Shown in pieces: positions 7,730-15,211 of a stretch of 21,610 nucleotides of DNA. How positions within the stretch are numbered: position 1 is the stretch's first letter; each line of letters starts with the position of its first letter. The position numbers and the translations under genes are program-made. The DNA comes from DASXZH01 sp036502005 (GTDB lineage: Bacteria; Armatimonadota; Fimbriimonadia; Fimbriimonadales; Fimbriimonadaceae), in NCBI GenBank assembly GCA_036502005.1, contig DASXZH010000019.1:1-21610 (forward strand). Reading direction: 5' to 3'. The notes beneath the pieces were generated by a model. That model made no database searches, had not been told where the DNA came from, and worked only from the letters and a program-made list of their open reading frames with translations.

Positions 7730-8086
7730 ATGTCGCTATCTATAGATATCGCCGCGGCCTATCAACGAGGCTATCAGTATCGTTGTGAGGGTCAATATGA
7801 TGCAGCGAAGGCGGAGCTGCAGAAGGTGCTTGCTGTGCATCCGGACCATGTGGATGCGAAATGGCAGATGGGTCTAATACAGGGTTTTCAGGGTGACTTC
7901 GATGGATCTCTAGTAACGCTATCAAACTTGGTAAAAGCGCACCCAGACCATGCGAATGCGAGGTACGACCTTGGCATGACCATGGCCATGCTCGGCATGC
8001 AAGACGAAGCCTGTGCTCATTTTAGAGAAGTTTTGCGGCTCAACCCTACACATGAGAAAGCAAAGCAGCAGTTGGTCTATTGTTGA
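7730..8086 (+). CDS. Small tetratricopeptide-repeat protein
   Basis: The 118-residue protein is made of about three TPR-type helical hairpins, with the usual spacing of small and aromatic residues: AYQRGYQYRCEGQYDAAKAE, then HVDAKWQMGLIQGFQGDFDG, then ANARYDLGMTMAMLGMQDEA, each followed by a Pro-containing turn (VHPDH, AHPDH, LNPTH). Such proteins act as protein-binding scaffolds. There is no signal peptide. ATG at 7730 is chosen because the longer GTG reading at 7706 would overlap the -10 box; a weak AAGG lies three bases before the ATG. The gene is 26 bases upstream of the YfhO-like gene and probably shares its transcript, so it may assist that membrane protein, but no partner can be named. 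Confidence 0.85.
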   Translation: MSLSIDIAAAYQRGYQYRCEGQYDAAKAELQKVLAVHPDHVDAKWQMGLIQGFQGDFDGSLVTLSNLVKAHPDHANARYDLGMTMAMLGMQDEACAHFREVLRLNPTHEKAKQQLVYC

Positions 8087-8112
8087 GCGCCGCTAAGAGC
8101 TAACCTTAAAGT

Positions 8113-10443
8113 GTGCGCTTGAGAAAGTTTTGGCCCGTTATTTTTCTTGCCGTCTGTGCGGCACTCCCTTTGTGGCGATGTTTCTTGACGGGCCAAGTTA
8201 TCGGCCCGTTCGACCAAATCCGCCATATGGCGCCTTGGAACGGCCCCGCGCCGGATTCGAGTTGGGATGTGCTCCAGGCAGACGGCGTCCTACAGTTCTA
8301 TCCCTGGCGCGATATGGTGTTCGAGTCCTGGGGCAAGGGCCAGATTCCGTCATGGAACCCTTACGAACTGGCTGGAGCGCCTTTACTTGCCAACTCTCAA
8401 TCTGCGGCGCTTTATCCGCCCCACATATTGGTGGGCGTTCTACACATCCCAACTGGCGTGGCCATGGTGCTTCTGGCTTGGTTTCATTTGCTATGGGCCG
8501 GGTTAGGCGTTTACTATCTTTCGCGAAGACTGGGGGGGAGCCGAAATGGATCCCTAATCGCGGGTTCCGCATTTTGCCTTTCGGCGTTTATGGTCGCGTG
8601 GACCGTGTTGCCTAGCGTCATCACCACGGTTTCCTGGATCCCTTGGATCTTGGGGTTGATTGTTGGGGTCTTTTCTGGACCGAAGCGGCGGCATAAAATT
8701 ATTCTGCTGGCCGTTTGTGTAGCCATGATGTTCCTGGGCGGACACCTACAGTTCGCCGCCTACGGCATGATGGCAGCCGTCGTTATGACGCTGTGGATAA
8801 CAATCTCGACTTGGAATCCCACTAGGGCTCGAACCGGTTTTTACGCTTTCGGTGTACTTATCGGCTTGTTCTTGGGAGGGCTCTTGGCAGCGCCTCAGCT
8901 TCTGCCTGTAATCAACTACAGCAAGTTCTCGCACCGAGCCAACGTGCCGGATCAAAAGGGCTATGAAGGCTACACAAAGACGGCGATTCCTGGCTTTGCG
9001 CTGCAAAGCCTGGCCTTTCCCACCGCGCTCGGAAATCCGGCAAAACCGTCGCCCGTAGAAAAAGGACTGAATGGCGACTGGGCCGCCCTTGCGAGCAACA
9101 ATGCGGATTTTGCGGAGACAGCCCTGGGTCTGGGTCCGGTTGTCTTTATTCTGCTCTTCTTTATGAAGAAGCCTCGCGGGGGCACCGCGGCTCTGGTTCT
9201 TATCGGCATCCTTGCCCTTTTGTTGGGACTTGGCACGGTACTGAACGAGCCCTTGTATTTCCTCGTTCCCGGCTGGTCCGCCTCGGGCTCGCCGGGTAGG
9301 GCGGTGGTGCTGTTCGTGATGGCGGCTTGCGTTTTGGCTGGTGTAGTTAGCGATAACGTGATTGAGGGGCAACCAAAGAAGGTTTATGGCATTGCGGCCG
9401 GGGTTTGTGTATTTGGATTTGTATTAGCGGCTGTGCCGATCTTGTTCGGGCCTGCATATTCGACTTCGGATCAACTGAACTCGGCCATCAAGACTTATGT
9501 TTCCTCGGAAGCGCCGGTATTTCTGGCGACCGCGATTATCGCATTGATTGCCGTTTGTGCGGCTCGGTACAAACCTGAATACAGACGGCTGATGCCGATC
9601 GGGGTGGTTCTGTGCTCGGTGTTTGCTTACGGCTGGAACCTGATCCCCACCTCTTCTTCAACTTTAGCGAACATTAAATCCGATGGAAATGCACGCTACG
9701 CATTTGTAAATGCCAGTTGGGGTCTTTTAGCTCCCACGCCAAACTTAATGCCGCCAAATACGGCCTCCTACAGCCATATTCATGACCTTGCCGGCTACGA
9801 TTCGCTATTGCATCGGGATTCTGTTCTTATGCTCCAAGCAATTGATCAAGGCACGCCAACGCCACCGGCAAACGGCAACATGATGCTGGTGAAACCCAAG
9901 GCGGACCCCAAGCTGTTGGAAGAAGCGGGCGTGACCCACGTGTGGTCGCAGAAGCCCATTCCATCATTTACGGATCCGCAAGGAACGGTAAAGGGGCCAT
10001 ACATGATCCCGTCTCTCGGCATTGTGGAATACGAACTCCTCGGTCCCGGACGGGCATACACGCCAAATGCTCCGGCCCAGATCGTCAGTGAAAGCTATAA
10101 CGACATCGTAATAAAAGCGCAAGGCCCTGGACCGCTCACGCTGAAAGATAGGATGATGCCTGGCTGGACGGCGACAGTGGACGACAAACCGGCCGAGATT
10201 ACACCCCTAGATTCGTCTCTGGGCAAGGACCTGTGGCGTCAAGTCAATCTGGAAGGAGGCGGCCACACCATTCACATGACCTGTCAGCCACCGGGACTAA
10301 TTACCGGGATAATCTGCTTCCTAGTGTCGGCACTTTTGTGTATAGGTTTGCTCCTTCTGCCGGTAGTCAAAATCGTGACGAGTGAAGACGGATTACCACT
10401 CAACGAACTCGAAAACAGCACACCTACCGGCAAAATCTCTTGA
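8113..10443 (+). CDS. YfhO-like polytopic membrane protein
   Basis: This 776-residue protein belongs to the large YfhO-type family of bacterial membrane proteins, whose members are linked to cell-surface sugar transfer (in Gram-positives YfhO acts on teichoic acid glycosylation) and share the GT-C glycosyltransferase architecture. An N-terminal helix is followed by an external loop with the family motif QFYPWRD near residue 61 and a SWNPYELAGAPLLANSQSAA-like segment near residue 80. Many hydrophobic helices span about residues 110-500. A soluble domain follows, with the characteristic MMPGWTATVDDKPAEI near residue 680, and then a last helix near 725-750. The start is GTG at 8113, with no clear ribosome site. 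The substrate cannot be told from sequence. It follows the TPR gene by 26 bases and its end carries the TTGACA of the next promoter region. Confidence 0.85.
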   Translation: MRLRKFWPVIFLAVCAALPLWRCFLTGQVIGPFDQIRHMAPWNGPAPDSSWDVLQADGVLQFYPWRDMVFESWGKGQIPSWNPYELAGAPLLANSQSAALYPPHILVGVLHIPTGVAMVLLAWFHLLWAGLGVYYLSRRLGGSRNGSLIAGSAFCLSAFMVAWTVLPSVITTVSWIPWILGLIVGVFSGPKRRHKIILLAVCVAMMFLGGHLQFAAYGMMAAVVMTLWITISTWNPTRARTGFYAFGVLIGLFLGGLLAAPQLLPVINYSKFSHRANVPDQKGYEGYTKTAIPGFALQSLAFPTALGNPAKPSPVEKGLNGDWAALASNNADFAETALGLGPVVFILLFFMKKPRGGTAALVLIGILALLLGLGTVLNEPLYFLVPGWSASGSPGRAVVLFVMAACVLAGVVSDNVIEGQPKKVYGIAAGVCVFGFVLAAVPILFGPAYSTSDQLNSAIKTYVSSEAPVFLATAIIALIAVCAARYKPEYRRLMPIGVVLCSVFAYGWNLIPTSSSTLANIKSDGNARYAFVNASWGLLAPTPNLMPPNTASYSHIHDLAGYDSLLHRDSVLMLQAIDQGTPTPPANGNMMLVKPKADPKLLEEAGVTHVWSQKPIPSFTDPQGTVKGPYMIPSLGIVEYELLGPGRAYTPNAPAQIVSESYNDIVIKAQGPGPLTLKDRMMPGWTATVDDKPAEITPLDSSLGKDLWRQVNLEGGGHTIHMTCQPPGLITGIICFLVSALLCIGLLLLPVVKIVTSEDGLPLNELENSTPTGKIS

Positions 10444-10480
10444 CAATTGATTTGGGATTGGCGCTAATCTGTTGTACAAT
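10440..10480 (+). promoter_or_regulatory. Promoter region for the clpS-like pair
   Basis: Two overlapping possibilities are visible. TTGACA at 10440-10445, overlapping the yfhO-like stop codon, has a weak GCTAAT (10463-10468) at a 17-base spacing. TTGGGA at 10452-10457 has a much better TACAAT (10475-10480), also at 17 bases. The second would start transcription near 10487 and give a leader of about 39 bases. Confidence 0.55.
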
Positions 10481-10490
10481 TAGTGACGTA

Positions 10491-10504
10491 GGGCGCTTTC
10501 GCCC
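10491..10504 (+). promoter_or_regulatory. Small hairpin in the clpS leader
   Basis: GGGCG/CGCCC (10491-10495 with 10500-10504) around the loop CTTT forms a five-base stem at the expected 5' end of the transcript. There is no T-run after it, so it is not a terminator; it may stabilise the mRNA end. The GTGAG ribosome site lies eight bases after it. Confidence 0.5.
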
Positions 10505-10525
10505 ATGATCCCGTGAGTTTTGCAG

Positions 10526-10813
10526 ATGAGCAGAACAGTACTACAACCCGAAATTATTGATTCCGGAACTGGGTCAGGCCGATGGCAAGTAGTGATTTTC
10601 AATAATGATCACACAGCCTATAAAGATGTGATCGAGATTTTGATGCGCTCCACCGGGTGCGGACTAGAAGAGGCCGCCATGGAAACCTGGGAAGCGGAAA
10701 CATTTGGGAAGACGCCGGTGCATTTTAGCAACCGCAATGAGTGCGAAATCGTGGCCATCATGATTTCGAGCATCGGCTTGAAGACAGAAGTGTCGCGCGA
10801 GTGGAACGAATAG
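10526..10813 (+). CDS. ClpS-like adaptor protein, first paralogue
   Basis: ClpS adaptors bind N-terminal destabilising residues and hand the substrate to the Clp AAA unfoldase. This about 95-residue protein has the ClpS core: VVIFNNDHTAYKDVIEIL (strand, Asn-rich loop, helix), a helical region and the GK turn, then VHFSNRNECEIVAIMISSIG. Against E. coli ClpS the pocket Asn34, Asp36 and Thr38 appear kept (NND-T), Asp35 is Asn, Met40 is Tyr, and the key His66 before the GK turn reads Glu (ETFGK). It is therefore a divergent ClpS that may not follow the standard N-degron rule. ATG at 10526 is preferred to TTG at 10520 because GTGAG stands nine bases before it. A second paralogue follows 32 bases downstream. 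No clpA or clpC is in the window. Confidence 0.85.
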   Translation: MSRTVLQPEIIDSGTGSGRWQVVIFNNDHTAYKDVIEILMRSTGCGLEEAAMETWEAETFGKTPVHFSNRNECEIVAIMISSIGLKTEVSREWNE

Positions 10814-10845
10814 TTCGGCGCGTTAGCAATCAGGAGAGTAGGGCC

Positions 10846-11253
10846 TTGAAAACTAAATACACGAAAAGAACAGGGAGCGCACGCGTGCGCCGAAGTCGGG
10901 CTTTGGGGGAATGGCGCTTTGATGATGTTAGAGCGCAGAGCTATGTCATTTTATCTGCTTCCGCTGCTGCCGCAGGCGTTATCGAAGCGCCTGTCTTCGA
11001 AGAGCAGCAGCAGGAACTTGAAACGGCCGGCTGGATCGTCACGGTCTTCGACAATGATGAGAACACCTACGAGCAAGTTATGGCTATTCTCATGATTGCG
11101 ACTGCCTGCACGGCTGAGGAAGCCTACATGGAGGCTTGGGAAATCGATCACCTCGGCAAATCAGTCGTCCATTACGCTTGCGAGAAGGAGTGCCGCGAAG
11201 CGGCGGATATCATTTCCAAGATCGGCATTCGGGCCTTTGTAAGCGCAGAATAG
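10846..11253 (+). CDS. ClpS-like adaptor protein, second paralogue with basic N-terminal extension
   Basis: The 135-residue product has about 60 extra N-terminal residues, Lys/Arg-rich at first and then Ala- and Gln/Glu-rich, before a ClpS-type core: WIVTVFDNDENTYEQVMAIL, then EAYMEAWEIDHLGKSVVHYA, then ECREAADIISKIGIRAFVS. The core closely parallels the upstream gene, so they are likely duplicates. By alignment with E. coli ClpS the Asn34-Asp35-Asp36 loop reads Asp-Asn-Asp, Thr38 is replaced by Asn, and His66 by Asp. The start is TTG at 10846, preceded by a strong AGGAGAG (10832-10838) at seven bases; an ATG far upstream at 10741 would overlap the first paralogue extensively and has no such site. 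The extension could tether the adaptor or bind nucleic acid; that is a guess. Confidence 0.8.
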   Translation: MKTKYTKRTGSARVRRSRALGEWRFDDVRAQSYVILSASAAAAGVIEAPVFEEQQQELETAGWIVTVFDNDENTYEQVMAILMIATACTAEEAYMEAWEIDHLGKSVVHYACEKECREAADIISKIGIRAFVSAE

Positions 11254-11322
11254 CGAAACCTAAAGTTTTTTAAGGATCCGGTGGCGAACTTACCGGGGTC
11301 TCAAGCGTAAGGACCTATACAA

Positions 11323-12654
11323 ATGTTACGACTTCACAATTTCAAGCCGTGGCGCTTGGCCCATGCATTCTTGGCCCTCGCCCTCACAGCCGTTTGTGTT
11401 TTTGCACAAACCACGCCGCCTCCTGCGGCGGATAAGGGCCCCACTTCCCCGGCCATCGCGCCCGCCCAAAAGCAGGAAGTGCTGGACAAGATCAACGATG
11501 TTGTAGAAAAGAGCGCCTTTGTTCCGGGCGTTGACTTTACAAAGTGGCCTTCGTTTTTGGCTTCCGAAAGGTCCGATATCGACAAGGCCGCAAGTCAGCG
11601 AGAGTTTGCGGGTGCCGTAAACCTGGCCCTCCACAAGTTTGGATTTAGCCACATCGTTTTAATCACTCCGGATGCAGCTCAGTCGAGACTTTCAGAAAGG
11701 AGCGTGGGAATTGGTATTGCCTTGCAACTCGAGGCTGCCGGAATGCGCGTTGTAAACGTTTTTCCAGATTCGCCGGCCGAGGAAGCGGGCCTTGTCGCAG
11801 GGGACCTGATCGTGGAAGGAAACGGCAAGAAGCCTGAATCACCTTTGGATCTTCAGGGCGATGAGGGAACCGATCTAACCATCAAGGTTCTGCACGCCAA
11901 CGGAAAGACCAGCGAATACACCCTTACCCGCCGCAAATACAGCAACGTAAGGCCGGAAACGCTGACCTGGTTCAATAAAGACACTGCGGTTTTGAAGGTT
12001 TACACTTTCGATCTAAGCTACAACCGGGAGAACGTCGAGGATTTGGTCAAGAAAGCCGAGGCGCAGGGTGCCAAGAACCTGATTTTGGACCTTCGCTCCA
12101 ATCCTGGCGGCAGTATTTTGAATCTAGTTCATCTAATGGGGTTGTTATTGCCACCCGGTACACCGCTTGGCACGTTTATCACTCGAACCACGGTCGACAA
12201 ATATGTGAAAGAAGAGAATGGCAAGCCGACCGATCTAGCGGCCATTTCCCGCTGGACTAAAACGGGCAAGCTGCTTGCTCAGAAGGATGAGGTTCCCTAT
12301 TTTAAGGGCCATATCGCGGTCTTAGTCAACGGCGGCTCCGGAAGTGCTTCCGAAATCGCTGCGGCGGCCCTCCGCGATGACGTGGATGCACCCATTGTAG
12401 GGTCCAAGAGCGCGGGCGCGGTCTTGGTTTCGATCATGAACCAGATGCCTGACGGCTTTCTGCTCCAGTTCCCAATTACTGATTTTGTAACTGTAAATGG
12501 GATCCGCCTCGAAGGCACTGGGGTCACACCTATCGTAGATGCTCCTGCGATTACGAAATACAACGCGCCGGACGAAGCAGTTCAAAAAGCGACTCTGTTG
12601 CTTGAAAGAGCCGATTTGAGGGACGAGCGCGGCGCGAGCGCATCGATCCATTAG
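11323..12654 (+). CDS. Exported S41-family (CtpA-like) peptidase homologue without the canonical Lys
   Basis: Carboxyl-terminal processing peptidases cleave unstructured C-termini in the envelope using a Ser-Lys dyad. This 443-residue protein has a signal peptide (residues 10-29) and a Pro-rich linker. A PDZ domain spans about residues 130-210 (VGIGIALQLEAAGMRVVNVF, SPAEEAGLVAGD). An S41 core spans about 222-420 with LDLRSNPGG and the nucleophile segment GSGSASE, Ser341 being the expected catalytic residue. The Lys expected 25 residues later is Ala366 (GSKSAGA), so the ordinary dyad is missing; it may use another base or be a non-catalytic chaperone or scaffold. ATG at 11323 follows TAAGGA by nine bases. 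The thioredoxin gene begins 33 bases downstream and is probably co-transcribed. Confidence 0.88.
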   Translation: MLRLHNFKPWRLAHAFLALALTAVCVFAQTTPPPAADKGPTSPAIAPAQKQEVLDKINDVVEKSAFVPGVDFTKWPSFLASERSDIDKAASQREFAGAVNLALHKFGFSHIVLITPDAAQSRLSERSVGIGIALQLEAAGMRVVNVFPDSPAEEAGLVAGDLIVEGNGKKPESPLDLQGDEGTDLTIKVLHANGKTSEYTLTRRKYSNVRPETLTWFNKDTAVLKVYTFDLSYNRENVEDLVKKAEAQGAKNLILDLRSNPGGSILNLVHLMGLLLPPGTPLGTFITRTTVDKYVKEENGKPTDLAAISRWTKTGKLLAQKDEVPYFKGHIAVLVNGGSGSASEIAAAALRDDVDAPIVGSKSAGAVLVSIMNQMPDGFLLQFPITDFVTVNGIRLEGTGVTPIVDAPAITKYNAPDEAVQKATLLLERADLRDERGASASIH

Positions 12655-12687
12655 AATCGTGAGCGCGCCCAGCACCGTCAAAGTCCT

Positions 12688-13899
12688 ATGAAATCATTTA
12701 GCCTTACTTTTTTCTTCTTAGCCGCTAGCGTCGCTTGTGCGCAGCAAACAACCCCAGACGCTGTAGCCTTGTTGAAGGCATCCATGGACAAATATGCATC
12801 CATGAAGTCGTTTAGCGTGCATTGCGTAATGGCCCCGAAATTCAAGAGCGGAAAGGCACCGGCTGGTACGCCAGATATCTCGGTCACGAAAGATGTCAAA
12901 TTTCAAGCTCCCAACATGTTTGATGTAGAAGTCAAACTTCCAGGCGTTTCTGCACACGCGGTTAGCGATGGCAAAACTCTGCTGATACTTCAAGGCACCG
13001 ATGGGATCACAGATAAGGCACCCGCTAGGATGTCCAATCTCTCGGATAATCCTATTTTGAGTAATCCTGTTCTCATGGGAGCGGGCCTACAAATGGTGGC
13101 TGGCAGCGCGGGCTATTCCGACTATGTTGATACATCGAAAGGAGGGCCCGTAGCGGGCGCTGAAGAAACGTTGCCGGATGGGAAGAAGGCGCTCCACGTA
13201 AAATTTCCCGTCAAGGGCCCGCTCCCCAACGCGGACTTGCTTATCGGGGAAGACAGCAAACTCATCTATTCAGCGACTTATGATATTGGGGCTGCTGGCG
13301 CGGGTTCGGACGGGTCGGCGCTGGAAGAAAAGTATAGCGATTTTCAAACCGATCCTGTTCTTGCAGCTTCCGTTTTCAGCACCATACCGCCGTCCGGTGC
13401 CAAGGTTCAGTCCATGGCCGACATGATGAAGGGTCAGCAGGCTCAACAGGCAACCGAAGAAAAACCTCCGGTGCCCATCGGCAAGCCGGCTCCAGATTTC
13501 CGCGTTTTTTCGCTGGCCAATGGGGAAAAGGTAAAGCTTAGCGATCTAAAGGGCAAAGTTGTTTTGATCGATTTCTGGGCTACTTGGTGCCCCCCATGCC
13601 GCGAGAGCCTGCCTCACACGGAAGATATTTTCAAGAAATATGGCGCCAAAAATGTTCAAGTTCTAACCGTTAGCGACGAGGATGCGGAGACTATCCGCAA
13701 ATATATCACGGATCAGAAGTTTACTTTTCCAGCTTTTCGAGATCCGGAAAGCACTGCCGAGAAGCTTTATGGGGTTACCGCTATTCCCACTCTGGTCGTC
13801 ATCGATGCCAAAGGCAACCTCGCCGCATATATCGTTGGCCTAAGCCCCGAAGCGGACATCGTTCATGCGCTCAAGAAGGCGGGAGTATCCGTCCAGTAA
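12688..13899 (+). CDS. Exported LolA-like/TlpA thioredoxin fusion
   Basis: The 403-residue protein has a signal peptide (residues 1-18). An N-terminal half of about 210 residues has the pattern of the LolA/DUF2092-type beta-sheet fold (a long amphipathic start helix, VSDGKTLLILQGTDG, a DPVLAASVFSTIPPSGA end). A Gln-rich linker precedes a TlpA/ResA-type thioredoxin domain from about residue 265. The redox motif is WCPPC (near 305-309), with the cis-Pro loop AIPTLVVIDAKG later. Periplasmic TlpA-like proteins reduce disulfides, for example in cytochrome c maturation. The fused LolA-like part may bind lipid or act on a lipoprotein. No Shine-Dalgarno sequence is evident. Its last codon and stop (CAG TAA) lie in the heptamer array. 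The convergent neighbour also looks LolA-like. Confidence 0.85.
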   Translation: MKSFSLTFFFLAASVACAQQTTPDAVALLKASMDKYASMKSFSVHCVMAPKFKSGKAPAGTPDISVTKDVKFQAPNMFDVEVKLPGVSAHAVSDGKTLLILQGTDGITDKAPARMSNLSDNPILSNPVLMGAGLQMVAGSAGYSDYVDTSKGGPVAGAEETLPDGKKALHVKFPVKGPLPNADLLIGEDSKLIYSATYDIGAAGAGSDGSALEEKYSDFQTDPVLAASVFSTIPPSGAKVQSMADMMKGQQAQQATEEKPPVPIGKPAPDFRVFSLANGEKVKLSDLKGKVVLIDFWATWCPPCRESLPHTEDIFKKYGAKNVQVLTVSDEDAETIRKYITDQKFTFPAFRDPESTAEKLYGVTAIPTLVVIDAKGNLAAYIVGLSPEADIVHALKKAGVSVQ

Positions 13900-13982
13900 A
13901 CGGTAAACGGTAAACGGTAAACGGTAAAGGTGAGGTGTGATTCAGGCTGTTTCCTGTTTGCTGTTTACTGCTTACCGTTTAC
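13896..13982. repeat. Mirror-image pair of five-unit heptamer arrays between convergent genes
   Basis: On the plus strand GTAAACG occurs four times in a row, followed by GTAAAGG (13896-13930). On the minus strand, reading from 13982, the units are GTAAACG, GTAAGCA, GTAAACA, GCAAACA and GGAAACA (13982-13948). The arms are separated by 17 bases (13931-13947). Together they can form a long imperfect hairpin whose outer 13 base pairs, CAGTAAACGGTAA (13894-13906 with 13972-13984), are perfect. The TAA stop codons of both convergent genes lie in the first unit of their own arm. It probably works as a bidirectional terminator or protects mRNA 3' ends. Confidence 0.9.
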
Positions 13983-15211
13983 TGCATCTTAAACGTCGAC
14001 ACTGGCAATGTCGGATTCACGGCGAGATAGGTGAACGTCCGCTGGCTGCTTGAGATCAAGCCGCCTTTGGAATCCAAGTTCTCCGTCAGGAAGCCACCTA
14101 TCAAATGGTTATCTTGCCGGATTCTGATCTGTATTCGCAGGCTGGTTCCCTTCAACTCAACGATTTGATAGGGCACACCCCCTATCGACATAGCCCCCGC
14201 CATGCGCGCTGTAAATGACTGGGTGTAAATCCCCTGAAGCATATTATTGCCCTCCATCAAGGATTGGAGCGACGGCTCGATTCGGCTTCCCAGCGGGCTT
14301 AAATACTGCGAAATCTGCTCCGGGTCCGTGGCCACCTTTACATGCTTACTGCCAGCCTGGATCCTGAGAACCGTGCCATCGTAAGCCCAGGTCAACTTCG
14401 AGCTGATTACCTTAGCTTGCACTCCGTGCCAATAAATCTTGGCTGAGCCATCGGTGCTGTCCACCTTGTAAACCAGTGAGCGAATCTGGTCATAGGCGTG
14501 TCCACACGCTTTCAATATTGCTCGCACCGGCGCGGACGCAACCTGCACATGACTCTTCTTGGTGCTGAATCGTTCCACCTGGCGCGCATTGCTCGGCGGG
14601 GTGAAATGGGCATCATCGGCGATGTCAAGATAGCGGTAGTAGGAGCTATCCGACCTTTGATCCAGCCCGAACGATAGGGACGTGGGAAGCAGATTCGCTG
14701 ACGATAAACCTATGGTTGTGGTCGAAACGTGGCCGCCGGTTGAAACTCGCCGGGAGTAGGATATTTCGCCGCCCGATTGAGAACGAGACCAGCCGGAGGG
14801 GTTTAGCTTAGAAAATAAAATGGCGTTCGCGGTGGGCGGATCGATGGCCACTAATATCGAAGGCTCAATTTTCAAATTAGCGATCAGCGATTGGCCCAGC
14901 GACTTTCCTTTCGGCAACTTTCGAAGCACATACTGATCCCGAACCCGGTCGAAAATCACAAGAGATTGGCCGTTTAAAAAGTAAGTACGCGCTTGCACCA
15001 GTCCGCTTGGGCCATATCGTGAAATCTTTAGCAAGAAGCGCCCAGCTTTGCGGTTCATGGCAAGTTCCGCCTCCGTCTTGGTGGCCGGTCCATCCACGTT
15101 GGAGTGGATCGTGATACTGACGTGCTGGATAGGATGGGCCTCTTCAGCGGCGATGCCTTTGGGCAAGAATGACGAGATCAATGCAGTTTGAACGAGTAAA
15201 GAAACGAACAT
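13979..15211 (-). CDS. Exported LolA-like hypothetical protein
   Basis: I do not recognise a named family. The product is about 410 residues with a clear signal peptide (residues 1-22, ending near GIAAEEA). The rest looks like one or two LolA/DUF2092-type half-barrels: VSITIHSNVDGPATKTEAEL, then YFLNGQSLVIFDRVRDQYVL, and a second similar unit with LVYKVDSTDGSAKIYWHG and WAYDGTVLRIQAGSKHVKV. Such domains carry lipids or lipoprotein acyl chains across the periplasm. The ATG at 15211 overlaps the stop of the upstream permease as TAATG and begins right at the signal peptide; the longer frame would run into the permease gene. It is the last gene of the ABC-importer operon, and its stop lies in the heptamer inverted repeat. 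The fold is a moderate guess, the function unknown. Confidence 0.7.
   Translation of the reverse strand: MFVSLLVQTALISSFLPKGIAAEEAHPIQHVSITIHSNVDGPATKTEAELAMNRKAGRFLLKISRYGPSGLVQARTYFLNGQSLVIFDRVRDQYVLRKLPKGKSLGQSLIANLKIEPSILVAIDPPTANAILFSKLNPSGWSRSQSGGEISYSRRVSTGGHVSTTTIGLSSANLLPTSLSFGLDQRSDSSYYRYLDIADDAHFTPPSNARQVERFSTKKSHVQVASAPVRAILKACGHAYDQIRSLVYKVDSTDGSAKIYWHGVQAKVISSKLTWAYDGTVLRIQAGSKHVKVATDPEQISQYLSPLGSRIEPSLQSLMEGNNMLQGIYTQSFTARMAGAMSIGGVPYQIVELKGTSLRIQIRIRQDNHLIGGFLTENLDSKGGLISSSQRTFTYLAVNPTLPVSTFKMQ

Noticed and set aside
8746..9372. Antisense frame of 208 codons opposite the YfhO-like gene
   Set aside because: Composition is Arg/Gln-rich and unlike any real protein in the window; the sense strand has a clear family match.
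10741..10845. Longer N-terminus of the second ClpS paralogue from ATG 10741
   Set aside because: It would overlap the first paralogue by more than 70 bases and has no ribosome site, while TTG 10846 has an excellent one.
13896..13982. CRISPR array
   Set aside because: Units are seven bases and contiguous without spacers, and the two arms are inverted; there are no cas genes.
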